Assembly: GCA_947568835.1 (NCBI GenBank)
Contig: OX387606.1
Span: 24,541,111-24,605,110, forward strand
Source of the DNA: Protonemura montana
Taxonomy: Eukaryota; Arthropoda; Insecta; Plecoptera; Nemouridae
Length of the DNA: 64,000 nucleotides
Reading direction: 5' to 3'
The notes beneath the pieces are model-generated. The model ran no database searches, was not told where the DNA came from, and saw only the letters and a list, made by a program, of their open reading frames with translations. Shown here piece by piece: positions 45,178 to 57,100 of this stretch (position 1 is the first letter of the stretch; each line of letters opens with the position of its first letter). The translations under genes were made by a program, and so were the position numbers.

Positions 45178-48100
45178 GTGAGTACCTTTGACTGTTGAGG
45201 CACGTTTTGAGTGTCGCTTGTTTGTACAGAGACGTGAAGCCGCTAACTTCGTTCGCGCTTGAGATGTAACCAGTGCTACTGCAGTTTATTTCGGGTTATC
45301 TGTGTTAGTGATGTAAGATTTGACCCCTGATTTCACGTGCCTTACATCTTCATATCCGATCTTATGTGGATGAACGATTTGTCGTCGTTTCTTCTCAGTA
45401 AAAACCCTTTAAACGCGAGACCCTTTCAAGCTTTCAAACCGAAAAAGGTCGTCGAAAAGACTTTGAAACCTATTATGCGATTAAAACATCATATGTGCTT
45501 TCCGCTTTCTTATGAGCTCGAAATCCTGTGAGATTTGGAAAGTGAATTACATTTGAGGTCAGTAAAGGAAACGGTCGTTTGGTTGTTTTAAGTCTAGACC
45601 AATGACGCTTAGCAGCTGATTGCCAGCTGACATTTCTTATCGTTCGGTAATCATTGGTATCAGAACCCACCTAATGCACTGCCACTAGAATAGCGGCAAA
45701 AGCACGTGGCGATAACAAAGAAAATCACATTTGTTATTACTGGCATAAAGCGATCCATTGTTCGAACAGAATCTATATCTTTAGGAAAGCCGTTTTTCGG
45801 TGGCTTATACAAAAATATTAAAAATAACATCTTCCTCTAGTAAACATACAATTAAAGCCTACAAGTGACGGGTGGAAAGCTTTTAAGCAAAGGACCCTTG
45901 AGTGATGCACTGCATATCTCCACCCTTAAAGATCATTACTCTCACCCAACCCTCGTTGCGTGGTGAACGAAGAAATCTTCTACCCGCGGTGAGCAAGAAT
46001 GTCACAAACACATTAAACCCGAGCAAACGCTTCTCACGTGAATCAAAAGAAAGACGTGGGATCATTGCGTACACAAAAACAACGTTGTTTTTTTGCGCTG
46101 CGAAAGTGGTCACATACATTTAGCTCTAATATTCAACTGGAAACTACACCGACAGCTACTAATTTTGTTACGGGAATTTGCTTTAACACATTTCTACCTT
46201 TAATATGAACACGTGCCTCGTACCGAATATAAAACCGGTCAACAGTGTACCTACACAGAAATAAATGTCAGTGAGAACTTATTTTACGGCCAGTTTTTGC
46301 CTAACGGCTGCAACAGCGACTACATGTGATTTATGATTTAAATCGCTCGGGCGTTTATCTCTTCGTGCAGAAACGTTTCATCATGAGATCTCTAGCAGCT
46401 TAGAGAAGATGCTGCACTCGTGGTACACACCCAGTTCTTGAGCACTGCATGACGGGGTTAGGAAACGTCATCTTTGGGGAATAACCGTCGAGCAGGCTTA
46501 CTTGACGTCCCAGGTTTTAACCCCGTGACAGGAACTAACAGCGCGTGTGATTCGAAACAACATTGCCCGGCGATTCAAGGGTGAAACACCGGGACCAGGC
46601 ATCGCGTGCCTCGGCACATGCTTGAAACGTTTTAACACCCTCGTGGCGCTCAAAGATAATCATGTTTGCATAGTTAATCTCGCTTTCATCAACACAAAGG
46701 TGGTGGCAGCCGATCGTAAAATTTAATCCGAAATTCAGATAAACGAAACGTTTAATCTATATTTATCAATGTCTTTTGGTGTTGTCGTTCGGGCTCAGGA
46801 TGTCTTTTGATAAAGAGGCACCGAAGTTATTAGGTGGGTCGTTTTTGTCCTCCTGAGCTCATACCTTTCAGTGTTACAGTTCCGACACTGAAGACAATAA
46901 GTATAGGGTGATTGTAGCGGCACCTCTTTCCTCTAATCCCATACCTGTTCGCTTGGTTTGCTCTGGGCCGGGTCCTTCTGGGTCTTTGTTGCTCAGAGCT
47001 ACACTGGCACCTAAAATAGTGTTAGCCTAACCTTGCCACAGCCTGATGGACTCTGACTACAGTTGTGTTAGCCTAACCTTGTCACAGCTTAGTGGACTCT
47101 GACTACAGTTGTGTTAGACTAAACTTGCCACAGCCTGGTGGACTCAGACAACAGTTGTGTTAGCCTAACCTTGCCACAGCCTGGTGGACTCTGACTACAG
47201 TTGTGTTAGCCTAACCTTGCCACTGTCTGGTGGACTCTGACTACAGTTGTGTTAGCCTAACCTTGCTAAAGCCTGGTGGACTCTGACTACAGTTGTGTTA
47301 GCCTAACCTTGCCACAGCCTGGTGGACTCTGACTACAGTTGTGTTAGCCTAACCTTGCCACAGCCTGGTGGACTCTGACTACAGTTGTGTTAGCCTAACC
47401 TTGCCACAGCCTAATGGACTCTGACTACGGTTGTGTTAGCCTAACCTTGCCACAGCCTGGTGGACTCTGACTACAGTTGTGTTAACCTAACCTTGCCACA
47501 GCCTGATGGACTCTGACTACAGTTGTGTTAGCCTAACCTTGCCACAGCCTGGTGGACTCAGACTACAGTTGTGTTAACCTAACCTTGCCACAGCCTGGTG
47601 GACTCTGACTACAGTTGTGTTAGCCTAACCTTGCCACAGCCTGGTGGACTCTGTCTACAGTTGTGTTAGCCTAACCTTGCCACAGCCTGGTGGACTCTGA
47701 CTACATATGGCCAACTTTAAAATGCAAAATTAAGCCAGTATTCACCAGGGAGTTTGAAAATTAACCAGGAAATTATGAAGGAGTTTATTTACATGAAATT
47801 AAATCTATTGACAAATAAAAACTTGAATACAAAACTAAAAGTGCTAGTGACTTCTGCTAAATACCTGCCGTACACTAGCGGATTCTAGCAATGGCTGCCA
47901 AAGAGCGGTTTGCAAGCTTGGGTGCATGCCAAAACCTGATGAAAGTTAAAAGTATCCCAAAATACATAAATTTGATCTTTGATTGATTAATATTTATTAT
48001 TTTTCATTAAATATTTAGTTTTACTGAAATTATTAAATGTTTTGACCAAAGCAAAACATTATTTTGTTGCTTTCAAATCGGATAGCTAACAGTAGCATCG

Positions 48101-51100
48101 TGGTACCATGTTTTCTAAGTCGGTACAAAATACCCCAAAAAGTAGCAAACTCAAATTAATCCTAGTGTATCCCAAACTTGCTTAGAGCAGCGGGCAGTAC
48201 GGGAGGTTACCTGACTGAATACATAGAACGCATTCGATGTGGCAAAGATCAGAGCAAAATGTCTATCTCAATCTATTCACTGAGTTTCACCTTTATAGAC
48301 GTTCAACGAACCGCACAGTAGAACTTTGCCGCTAATTGAGACCGAGCTAGCGAAAAGTCAAGAGAGAAAAGGACTAATTTGATAAACGAGAACAGATGCA
48401 AATGCACGATTTCGAACCCGGAAGCGGATGAAAGAGGAATTGCACGGAACGGTGCATGTTATCACCATTGGTAATGTATTCGCGCAAATGTACCGGAGGC
48501 TCCTTTTCTCGGAGGTGTTTGAAGATAGTTAAACATTCCCCTAACACTTGTATTATTCAAAGATCAGGTCGGTTTTAACACTCCGACGTCATGAATAAAA
48601 AGTAGTTCGCGATGGCGAGAAAGGGAATATCTTAGAGTTTCCCCCGGCAAGTTGCTCGTGAGTTGTCTCGCGGGGACGAACACACACGCACACGCACACG
48701 CACACGCATGTCGACTTTAAGTTGGATACGACAGGAACGAAACGTCAGTTGAGATCCCCGCTTGTTTCCGCTCGAATTCCCGCGCGTCTTAGCGTGGTTC
48801 ACGGAGCCGAGGAGGTGTCTGTGCGTACGAGAATCATCTAACTATTAAATTTAATCCGACAATAATTAAGTAAACAGCTAGAATCGCTCTAAAAAGAGCG
48901 ATTTAATTATGTTGCAAAACTTAGCTGAGGAACCAAAACAGCTTGAAAAAATCACGACATAGTGCTAGCTTAGTGCGAGCGTTGAGTGTGTAGGGTCTAG
49001 GTAGAGACAGAACGTTGATGTTAAACCGTTGAGTGTGCAGGTTCTAGGTAGAGACAGAACGTTAATGTTAAACCGTTGAGTGTGCAGGTTCTAGGTAGAG
49101 ACAGAACGTTGATGTTAAACCGTTGAGTGTGCTGGTTCTAGGTAGAGACAGAACGTTGATGTTAAACCGTTGAGTGTGCAGGTTCTAGGTAGAGACAGAA
49201 CGTTGATGTTAAACCGTTGAGTGTGCAAGTTCTAGGTAGAGACAGTACGTTGATGTTAAACCGTTGAGTGTGCAGGTTCTAGGTAGAGACAGAACGTTAA
49301 TGTTAAACCGTTGAGTGTGCAGGTTCTAGGTAGAGACAGAACGTTGATGTTAAACCGTTGAGTGTGCAGGTTCTAGGTAGAGACAGAACGTTGATGTTAA
49401 ACCGTTGAGTGTGCAGGTTCTAGGTAGAGACAGAACGTTGATGTTAAACCGTTGAGTGTGCAGGTTCTAGGTAGAGACCGAACGTTAATGTTAAACCGTT
49501 GAGTGTGCAGGTTCTAGGTAGAGACAGAACGTTGATGTTAAACCGTTGAGTGTGCAGGTTCTAGGTAGAGACAGAACGTTAATGTTAAACCGTTGAGTGT
49601 GCAGGTTCTAGGTAGAGACAGAACGTTGATGTTAAACCGTTGAGTGTGCTGGTTCTAGGTAGAGACAGAACGTTGATGTTAAACCGTTGAGTGTGCAGGT
49701 TCTAGGTAGAGACAGAACGTTGATGTTAAACCGTTGAGTGTGCAGGTTCTAGGTAGAGACAGAACGTTAATGTTAAACCGTTGAGTGTGCAGGTTCTAGG
49801 TAGAGACAGAACGTTGACGTTAAACCGTTGAGTGTGCAGGTTCTAGGTAGAGACAGAACGTTGATGTTAAACTGTTGAGTGTGCAGGTTCTAGGTAGAGA
49901 CAGAACGTTAATGTTAAACCGTTGAGTGTGCAGGTTCTAGGTAGAGACAGAACGTTGATGTTAAACCGTTGAGTGTGCTGGTTCTAGGTAGAGACAGAAC
50001 GTTGATGTTAAACCGTTGAGTGTGCAGGTTCTAGGTAGAGACAGAACGTTGATGTTAAACCGTTGAGTGTGCAGGTTCTAGGTAGAGACAGAACGTTAAT
50101 GTTAAACCGTTGAGTGTGCAAGTTCTAGGTAGAGACAGTACGTTGATGTTAAACCGTTGAGTGTGCTGGTTCTAGGTAGAGGCAGAACGTTGATGTTAAA
50201 CCGTTGAGTGTGCAGGTTCTAGGTAGAGACAGAACGTTGATGTTAAACCGTTGAGTGTGCAGGTTCTAGGTAGAGACAGAACGTTAATGTTAAACCGTTG
50301 AGTGTGCAGGTTCTAGGTAGAGACAGAACGTTGATGTTAAACCGTTGAGTGTGCAGGTTCTAGGTAGAGACAGAACGTTGATGTTAAACCGTTGAGTGTG
50401 CAGGTTCTAGGTAGAGACAGAACGTTGATGTTAAACCGTTGAGTGTGCAGGTTCTAGGTAGAGACAGAACTTTAATGTTAAACCGTTGAGTGTGCAGGGT
50501 CTAGGTAGAGACAGAACTATAATGTTAAACCGTTGAGTGTGCAGGGTCTAGGTAGAGACCGAACGTTTATGTTAAACCGTTGAGTGTGCAGGTTCTAGGT
50601 AGAGACAGAACGTCAATGTTAAACCGTTGAGTGTGCAGGTTCTAGGTAGAGACAGAACTTTAATGTTAAACCGTTGAGTGTGCAGGGTCTAGGTAGAGAC
50701 ACAACGTTAATGTTAAACCGTTGAGTGTGGAGGTTCTAGGTAGAGGCAGAACGTTAATGTTAAACCGTTGAGTGTGCAGGTTCTTGGTAGAGACAGAACG
50801 TTGATGTTAAACCGTTGAGTGTGCAGGTTCTAGGTAGAGACACAACGTTAATGTTAAACCGTTGAGTGTGGAGGTTCTAGGTAGAGGCAGAACGTTAATG
50901 TTAAACCGTTGAGTGTGCAGGTTCTAGGTAGAGACAGAACGTTGATGTTAAACCGTTGAGTGTGCAGGTTCTAGGTAGAGACAGAACGTTAATGTTAAAC
51001 CGTTGAGTGTGCAGGTTCTAGGTAGAGACAGAACGTTGATGTTAAACCGTTGAGTGTGCAGGTTCTAGGTAGAGACAGAACGTTAATGTTAAACCGTTGA

Positions 51101-54100
51101 GTGTGCAGGTTCTAGGTAGAGACAGAACGTTGATGTTAAACCGTTGAGTGTGCAGGTTCTAGGTAGAGACAGAACGTTAATGTTAAACCGTTGAGTGTGC
51201 AGGTTCTAGGTAGAGACAGAACGTTGATGTTAAACCGTTGAGTGTGAAGGTTCTAGGTAGAGACAGAACGTTGATGTTAAACCGTTGAGTGTGCAGGTTC
51301 TAGGCTGAGAAACAACGTCAATTTTACAGTCTCTGCGTGAAAGATGGCCGCCAAATGACCACCTTACCGACAAAAATGCAGAGTACCGGAACATCACGTT
51401 AAGTGGAGCCACTGTCGTGTGAAATTTAATTTCGATATTTCTCGTAGGTTAACTCGCTTTTGAATATCGTTACGTGTAAATCAATCGTTAAGGTAAACAT
51501 TGATGGAGATTTTTTTGAGCATGAAAAGTCACAAAAGCGAGTTAACCTACGAGAAATATCGAAATTTAATTTCATACGACAGTGGCTCCACTTAACGTGA
51601 TGTTCCGGTACTCTGCATTTTTGTCGGTAAGGTGGTCATTTGGCGGCCATCTTTCACGCAGAGACTGTAACATCGACGATGAAACTCCACAATCAACGGT
51701 GCCACCAACATAGCTTGCTAAAATCACGACATAGCGCTAGTTTGCTGCCACCAAAACAGCTTGCCAGGCCTAGAACTGTGCTTGAAGCTACCTTAGAGCG
51801 AGCTTAGAATATTAGATTATCCCAAACCAGTGGCCAAAGACGGTTTCATCTTGTGCAAGTTCGGCGACGGCTAAAGTTCCCAAGTGCTATTAAATTGTAA
51901 CGATCTCGGAACCTGGTTTTATAGACGACAATATTCCTGGGGATATTCCTGACGGCGTGCGGCCCCCTTGATGCTCTCTGCCTCCTTTAAAAAAGAAACT
52001 TTTTCGAGAACGATTAATACATTATTTACGGCTTGTCTAACGGCCATCGAGAGACGGTCGTTGCTGGACATCATAACGCGTATCGCGTGGTTATTTACAG
52101 TAATGTTCTGCGCCTGTTCTGTATATGTACCATCATCGAGCACGGCTCACGTCTTTCTCAACGACATGGATGAAATATGTGCCCATACCTTCGAGCTTCC
52201 GGCCCGGGCTAAATTACCAACACCTTTATGGCATCTTTTATTATTATTTGTGGTGTTTAACGACGCACTGTTTTGACATCTGGCCATGCGGCACTGGTCT
52301 AATGGCGTCGGTGAATGAGCGGATGATGAACCTAACCTAGCCTAGAAGGAAGGAGGGGAAACCTAGTGCCGGCACGTAGCCTACTCCTGTCGAAGACCAA
52401 GGGGACCACCGGCTTAATGTCCCTTCCGAAGGACAGATACCAATAGCACGAGCCGCCACTGGTTTCTATATACGCAACCGAAATCCTCTGCCCGTCGCAT
52501 TGATTCGGCATTTACTAAGCGACGGTCGAAAGTAAAACATTGCGTCGTTCAAGAACGTCATAAGGTGATGTGCACCAAACGTCGATCATCTCTCTCTCTC
52601 TCTCGTGCGGTCCGAACTTTCACGCGTCTGGATTCGAACCGCGTACCACCCAGCACTCTACACTCTCTCCGACACAATGACCCACATGATTTCACTTCCT
52701 TTTCCATTGACGCAAGTTCACCGCATGGCGGTCGAGGTCTTGACAGTCAACCGCAGAACGATCGCCCGTCATTATTATTGATATAAACGCACTGTTTTGA
52801 TAACTGGCCATGCGGTACTGGTCTAATGGCGTCGGTGAATGAGTGGATGATGATGAGGATGATGATGAACCTAACCTAGCCTACAAGGGAGAAGGGGAAA
52901 CTCGGTGCCGGTACGTAGCCTACTCCTGTCGAAGAGCACCAAGGGGACCACCGGTTTAACGTCCCTTCCGAAGGACGGTACAACGCGAACAACAGGATTC
53001 CTCCACAAATCCATGCTGTCGAGAGGTTGATAAGCAAGGCGAGTGAAGTTGCTGTACTAACTTTCATTCCTCCAACCTCTCTCCCGAACAGAACTGGTCA
53101 TGTGTATGATGGTCACCCATCAAATACCTGAACCAGCGCAGTGTTGCTTAACTTTCATCCCTCCAACCTCTCTCCCGAACAGAACTGGTCATGTGTATGA
53201 TAGTCACCCATCCAATACCTGACTCAGCGTAGTGTTGCTTAACTTCGGTGGCACAACGAGAACCGATGTTTCCAACACGCCAAACCGTTCGGTGTGTAAA
53301 AACAACTCTTATACTTGAGTCAAAGATGCCACCATCGCTTTTTACCCGTCGCATCGCTCGTTCACCTTCTTTAAAAATTCATAAAGATTTCGAAAAATTG
53401 TGCAAGATTTTTTCCCTGGGTTACGCACAAGAAAACGTCTATCTGAATTTCTCGTTAGAAAAAGAGGTTGAATTTAAAACAAAAGACATCCACCCCGGCG
53501 TTGCGCCTCTTGGAGGCTCCCCCACCCCCTGACCCCATCATGACTGCAGTGTATATCGTCAAATATTTACCACCCGTGCACCGTTCCGCGCCACCACGCG
53601 ATCTTCATTCGATCCCCGTTCCCTTTCCCCCCGCGAGTTTTTCCTCTTCCTGTTTATCCAGAGAGGCAGCTCGTCGGGTCTGTGCACGGAGGAGGGTTGA
53701 GGCGGCGGTGAATTCCTTGCACGATCGTCCGTCCCAGGACGCTAGCGCGAAACAGGGGTGCCAAAGGAAGTGGCCGTACGCACTTCCGGCGTTAATTGAT
53801 TCCCGCCACGTGGCACCGGCTTTTCAACGCGAGGATAATCGAATCGAAAGTGGAAAACGGTCAACTATGTTTTATGGCCATCACCAGCGAGAAGTTCGTT
53901 TATGAAACGCGCTGGAAATAGTTCTGTTAACTTAATTGTGCAGTCTTACGCAGCGAATTGGTAAACAGTAAAATTGCAGTGATTATTTCTAACTGTAACG
54001 CCCAGCTGTAGCGATAGCAACCAAGCATGAGCGAATCAACAGAGCACGCCCGTTCAATCTTTCAATAGTTCGACCTGAATTTTACTTCATATACGTTTCC

Positions 54101-57100
54101 AAAAAAGAAACCCGAATAATTTCCGACATAAATCACCTTCCAAACTGCATTGGTTAGTGCGGCATAACTTTGCAATACCTTCGCAAAGGAGCTGTGTTTA
54201 CTCCCAGCTTTCGTGGCAGAGCAAAGCAACGGAATGCCAAAGCGATCCTTTGAAAGCAAGCGACTGGCAATTCTGGCTACCTGGCGCTTGCATCTCCGGT
54301 TTCCTCCCTCGCTCCCAACTGTCAAATGCAATCTGTGACCGGCTAATGCAAGGCAACGCGGCGTACGCGCCCTGCAAGTGCACGGGATTGAAGCAGGAGC
54401 AAAAGGGAAGCTGCTAAGATCAGCGGGGCGATCCCGGGACACGAGACTAGAATAACAAATCTGCACCTCCTGGTCACGAACGATGCCGAACCGCCCGGCA
54501 AATCGTGTGCACTGCGTTGTTTCTACGGGCGATCCGTCGTTGTTTTATTGGCGAAAGAAAACGCCATCAACGTAGACTCAGGCCGCGGGATGCGATAGAA
54601 CATTTGCATTATTAATTTCACAATCAAATTAGATTGTCTCGTAATTTACCCACTAAATTATGAACGGTTTGCAGCAAAGCGAAGAGTTGCATTACCTAGA
54701 AATACTAGATTTTATGAACGCAATCAATCCCGCTATCTTTTGCAGCAAAATTCATGAGTAACTGATGTCGGGTATTGCAGAGTTTTAACACCGCCGTGTT
54801 AACTATTATTATTATTTGTGGTGTTTAACGACGCACTGTTTTGACATCTGGCCATGCGGCACTGGTCTAATGGCGTCGGTGAATGATTGGATGATGATGA
54901 GGATGATGATGAACCTAATCTAGCCTAGAAGGGTGGAGGGGAAACCTGGTGCCGGCACGTAGCCTACTCCTGTCGAAGACCAAGGGGACCACCGGCTTAA
55001 CGTCCCTTCCGAAGGACGGTACAACGCGAACAACAGGATTCCTCCACAAATCCATGCTGTCGAGAGGTTGATTAGCAAGGCGAATGAAGTTGCTGTACTA
55101 ACTTTCATCCCTCCAACCTCTCTCCCGAACAGAACTGGTCATGTGTTTAATGGTCACCCATTCAATACCTGATCCAGCGCAGTGTTGCTTAACTTTCATC
55201 CCTCCAACCTCTCTCCCGAACAGAACTGGTCATGTGTATGATAGTCACCCATTCAATACCTGACTCAGCGCAGTGTTGCTTAACTTCGGTGATCTTACGA
55301 GAACCGGTGTTTCCAACACGCCAAACGGTTCGGTGTGTTCACTATTAACGAGCTGGTTGTTTTGTTTGTTTGTTTTAGCATCGAACGCAACCAGCCGTTT
55401 GTCTTCCAGCTTGGTGTCGGACAGGTGATCAAGGGTTGGGACCAAGGACTACTCGACATGTGCGTCGGAGAGAAGAGGAAGCTAACGATACCCGCAAGTC
55501 TGGCTTACGGGGATCGTGGAGCGGGCAGCGTTATCCCAGCAGGTGAGTGACATCCTCTGGAGGTTACCGACAAGTGGTTTGTGCTAATTGCTCAATAATT
55601 GATGAGTCTAACGCGTCGCTGCGAGAGGCCGTGTGTTTAGATTTGTTCGACGAGGGTAAACGATGGTCTCTAGTGGGGGATTATGTCGTCGACGCTTCGG
55701 AGTGGCTTGGTTATTGGGGGGGAATTTCACTGGCGCTAAGCGTGTATTGCGTTATGCGACGCAAGTTTTAGCTGAGGTTGCAAAAACTGGCGTTTGGGTA
55801 ATAGGCTTGGGAAAAAAATCGGGTATCGCTATGAGATTCAGAAGTTCGTTTTTAGGAATCTTCTGAGTAATGGTAAAAGCATGCTAATTACGTTACGAGG
55901 GCAGAAAGATCTAACGCTTAGAGCGGACTTTGAAATGAGGAACATGCTAAATGTTTTGGTGTGATAAAAAAAAGGGAAAGGCTGACCTGTGTTATGACCT
56001 GTGAATAAGATTAAAAAGTAGGATGGAAATAATTTGGTGGCAATTCATGTGACTGTTACCCAGTATTATTACCTAGCAACTAGCGAGGATGACCTTCCTG
56101 CTAGGAGTAAGGGTTCTATCGTAACCTACTTATGAACACTGTTAGCCTAACCTTGCCACAGCCTTGACTACATGTTGCCATCTTTAGAATGCAAAATAAA
56201 GCCAGTCTTCACCGGGGAGTTTGAAAATTAACCAGAAAATTATGAAGGAACAATACATCTCGCATTTTAATTCTTTTGTGAATTGATCAGTTTGTTTACG
56301 TGAAATTTAATCTATTGAAAAATAAGAACTTGAATACAAAACTAAAAGTGCTGGTGACTTCTGCTAAATACCTGCCGTACACTTGCGGATTCTAGCAATG
56401 GCTGCCAAAGAGCGGTTTGCAAGCTTGGGTGCATGCCTACCTGATAAAAGTTAAAAGTAACCCGAAATATATTCATTTGAACTTTGGATGATTGAACATG
56501 TATTTTTTTACATTCAATATTTATTTTTACTGAAATTATTAAATGTTTTAACCAAAGCAAAACATTATTTTGTTTGCTTTTAAATCGGATAGCTAACAGT
56601 AGCATCGTGGTGTCATGTTTTTAAGATTGGTACAAGCACCCCAGAAAGTAGCAAACTCAAATTAACCCTAGTTTACCTCTGAAATTCACTCACCGATTCT
56701 CTGTTCGCTGCCTGCAGGCGCCACGCTGCACTTTGAGGTCGACCTCATGAACATCGGTGACTCGCCGCCCGCGGCGAACGTCTTCAAAGAGATCGACGCC
56801 GACAAGGACAAGATGTTGTCTCGTGAAGAGGTAAGCGCCAAACAAGCACAACAAACACCTTCGCAACTTGCCGCCGCTAACTTGTTCAGAGACATCGACT
56901 TGGACGCAGACAAAACCTTATCACGGCAAGAGGTAAGCCGAGAGTGTCTGACTAAAACTGACTGACTGACTTCATCGGGTAGTACCATCGTTGAACGATA
57001 GTTGACGACTGTACCCGACCTAACCTGTGCACCGAAGCGTGATGGCTAACTAATGACCTTACCCAGCTAACAATATGACGATATGACCTTACCCAGCTAA

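Larger units (their letters stand above)
45178..55378. other. FKBP14-like intron 1 (10.2 kb)
   Basis: Contains repeat E copy 1 with its 46-bp array, the 47-bp satellite with MITE-C copy 4, and SINE-A copies 9-11. The stretches 45180-47018, 48180-48980 and 51680-52235 show nothing else I recognise. Confidence 0.7.

Noticed and set aside
48981..51283. CRISPR array
   Set aside because: The repeats are contiguous 47-bp units with no unique spacers, in a eukaryotic intron and continuous with a MITE end.
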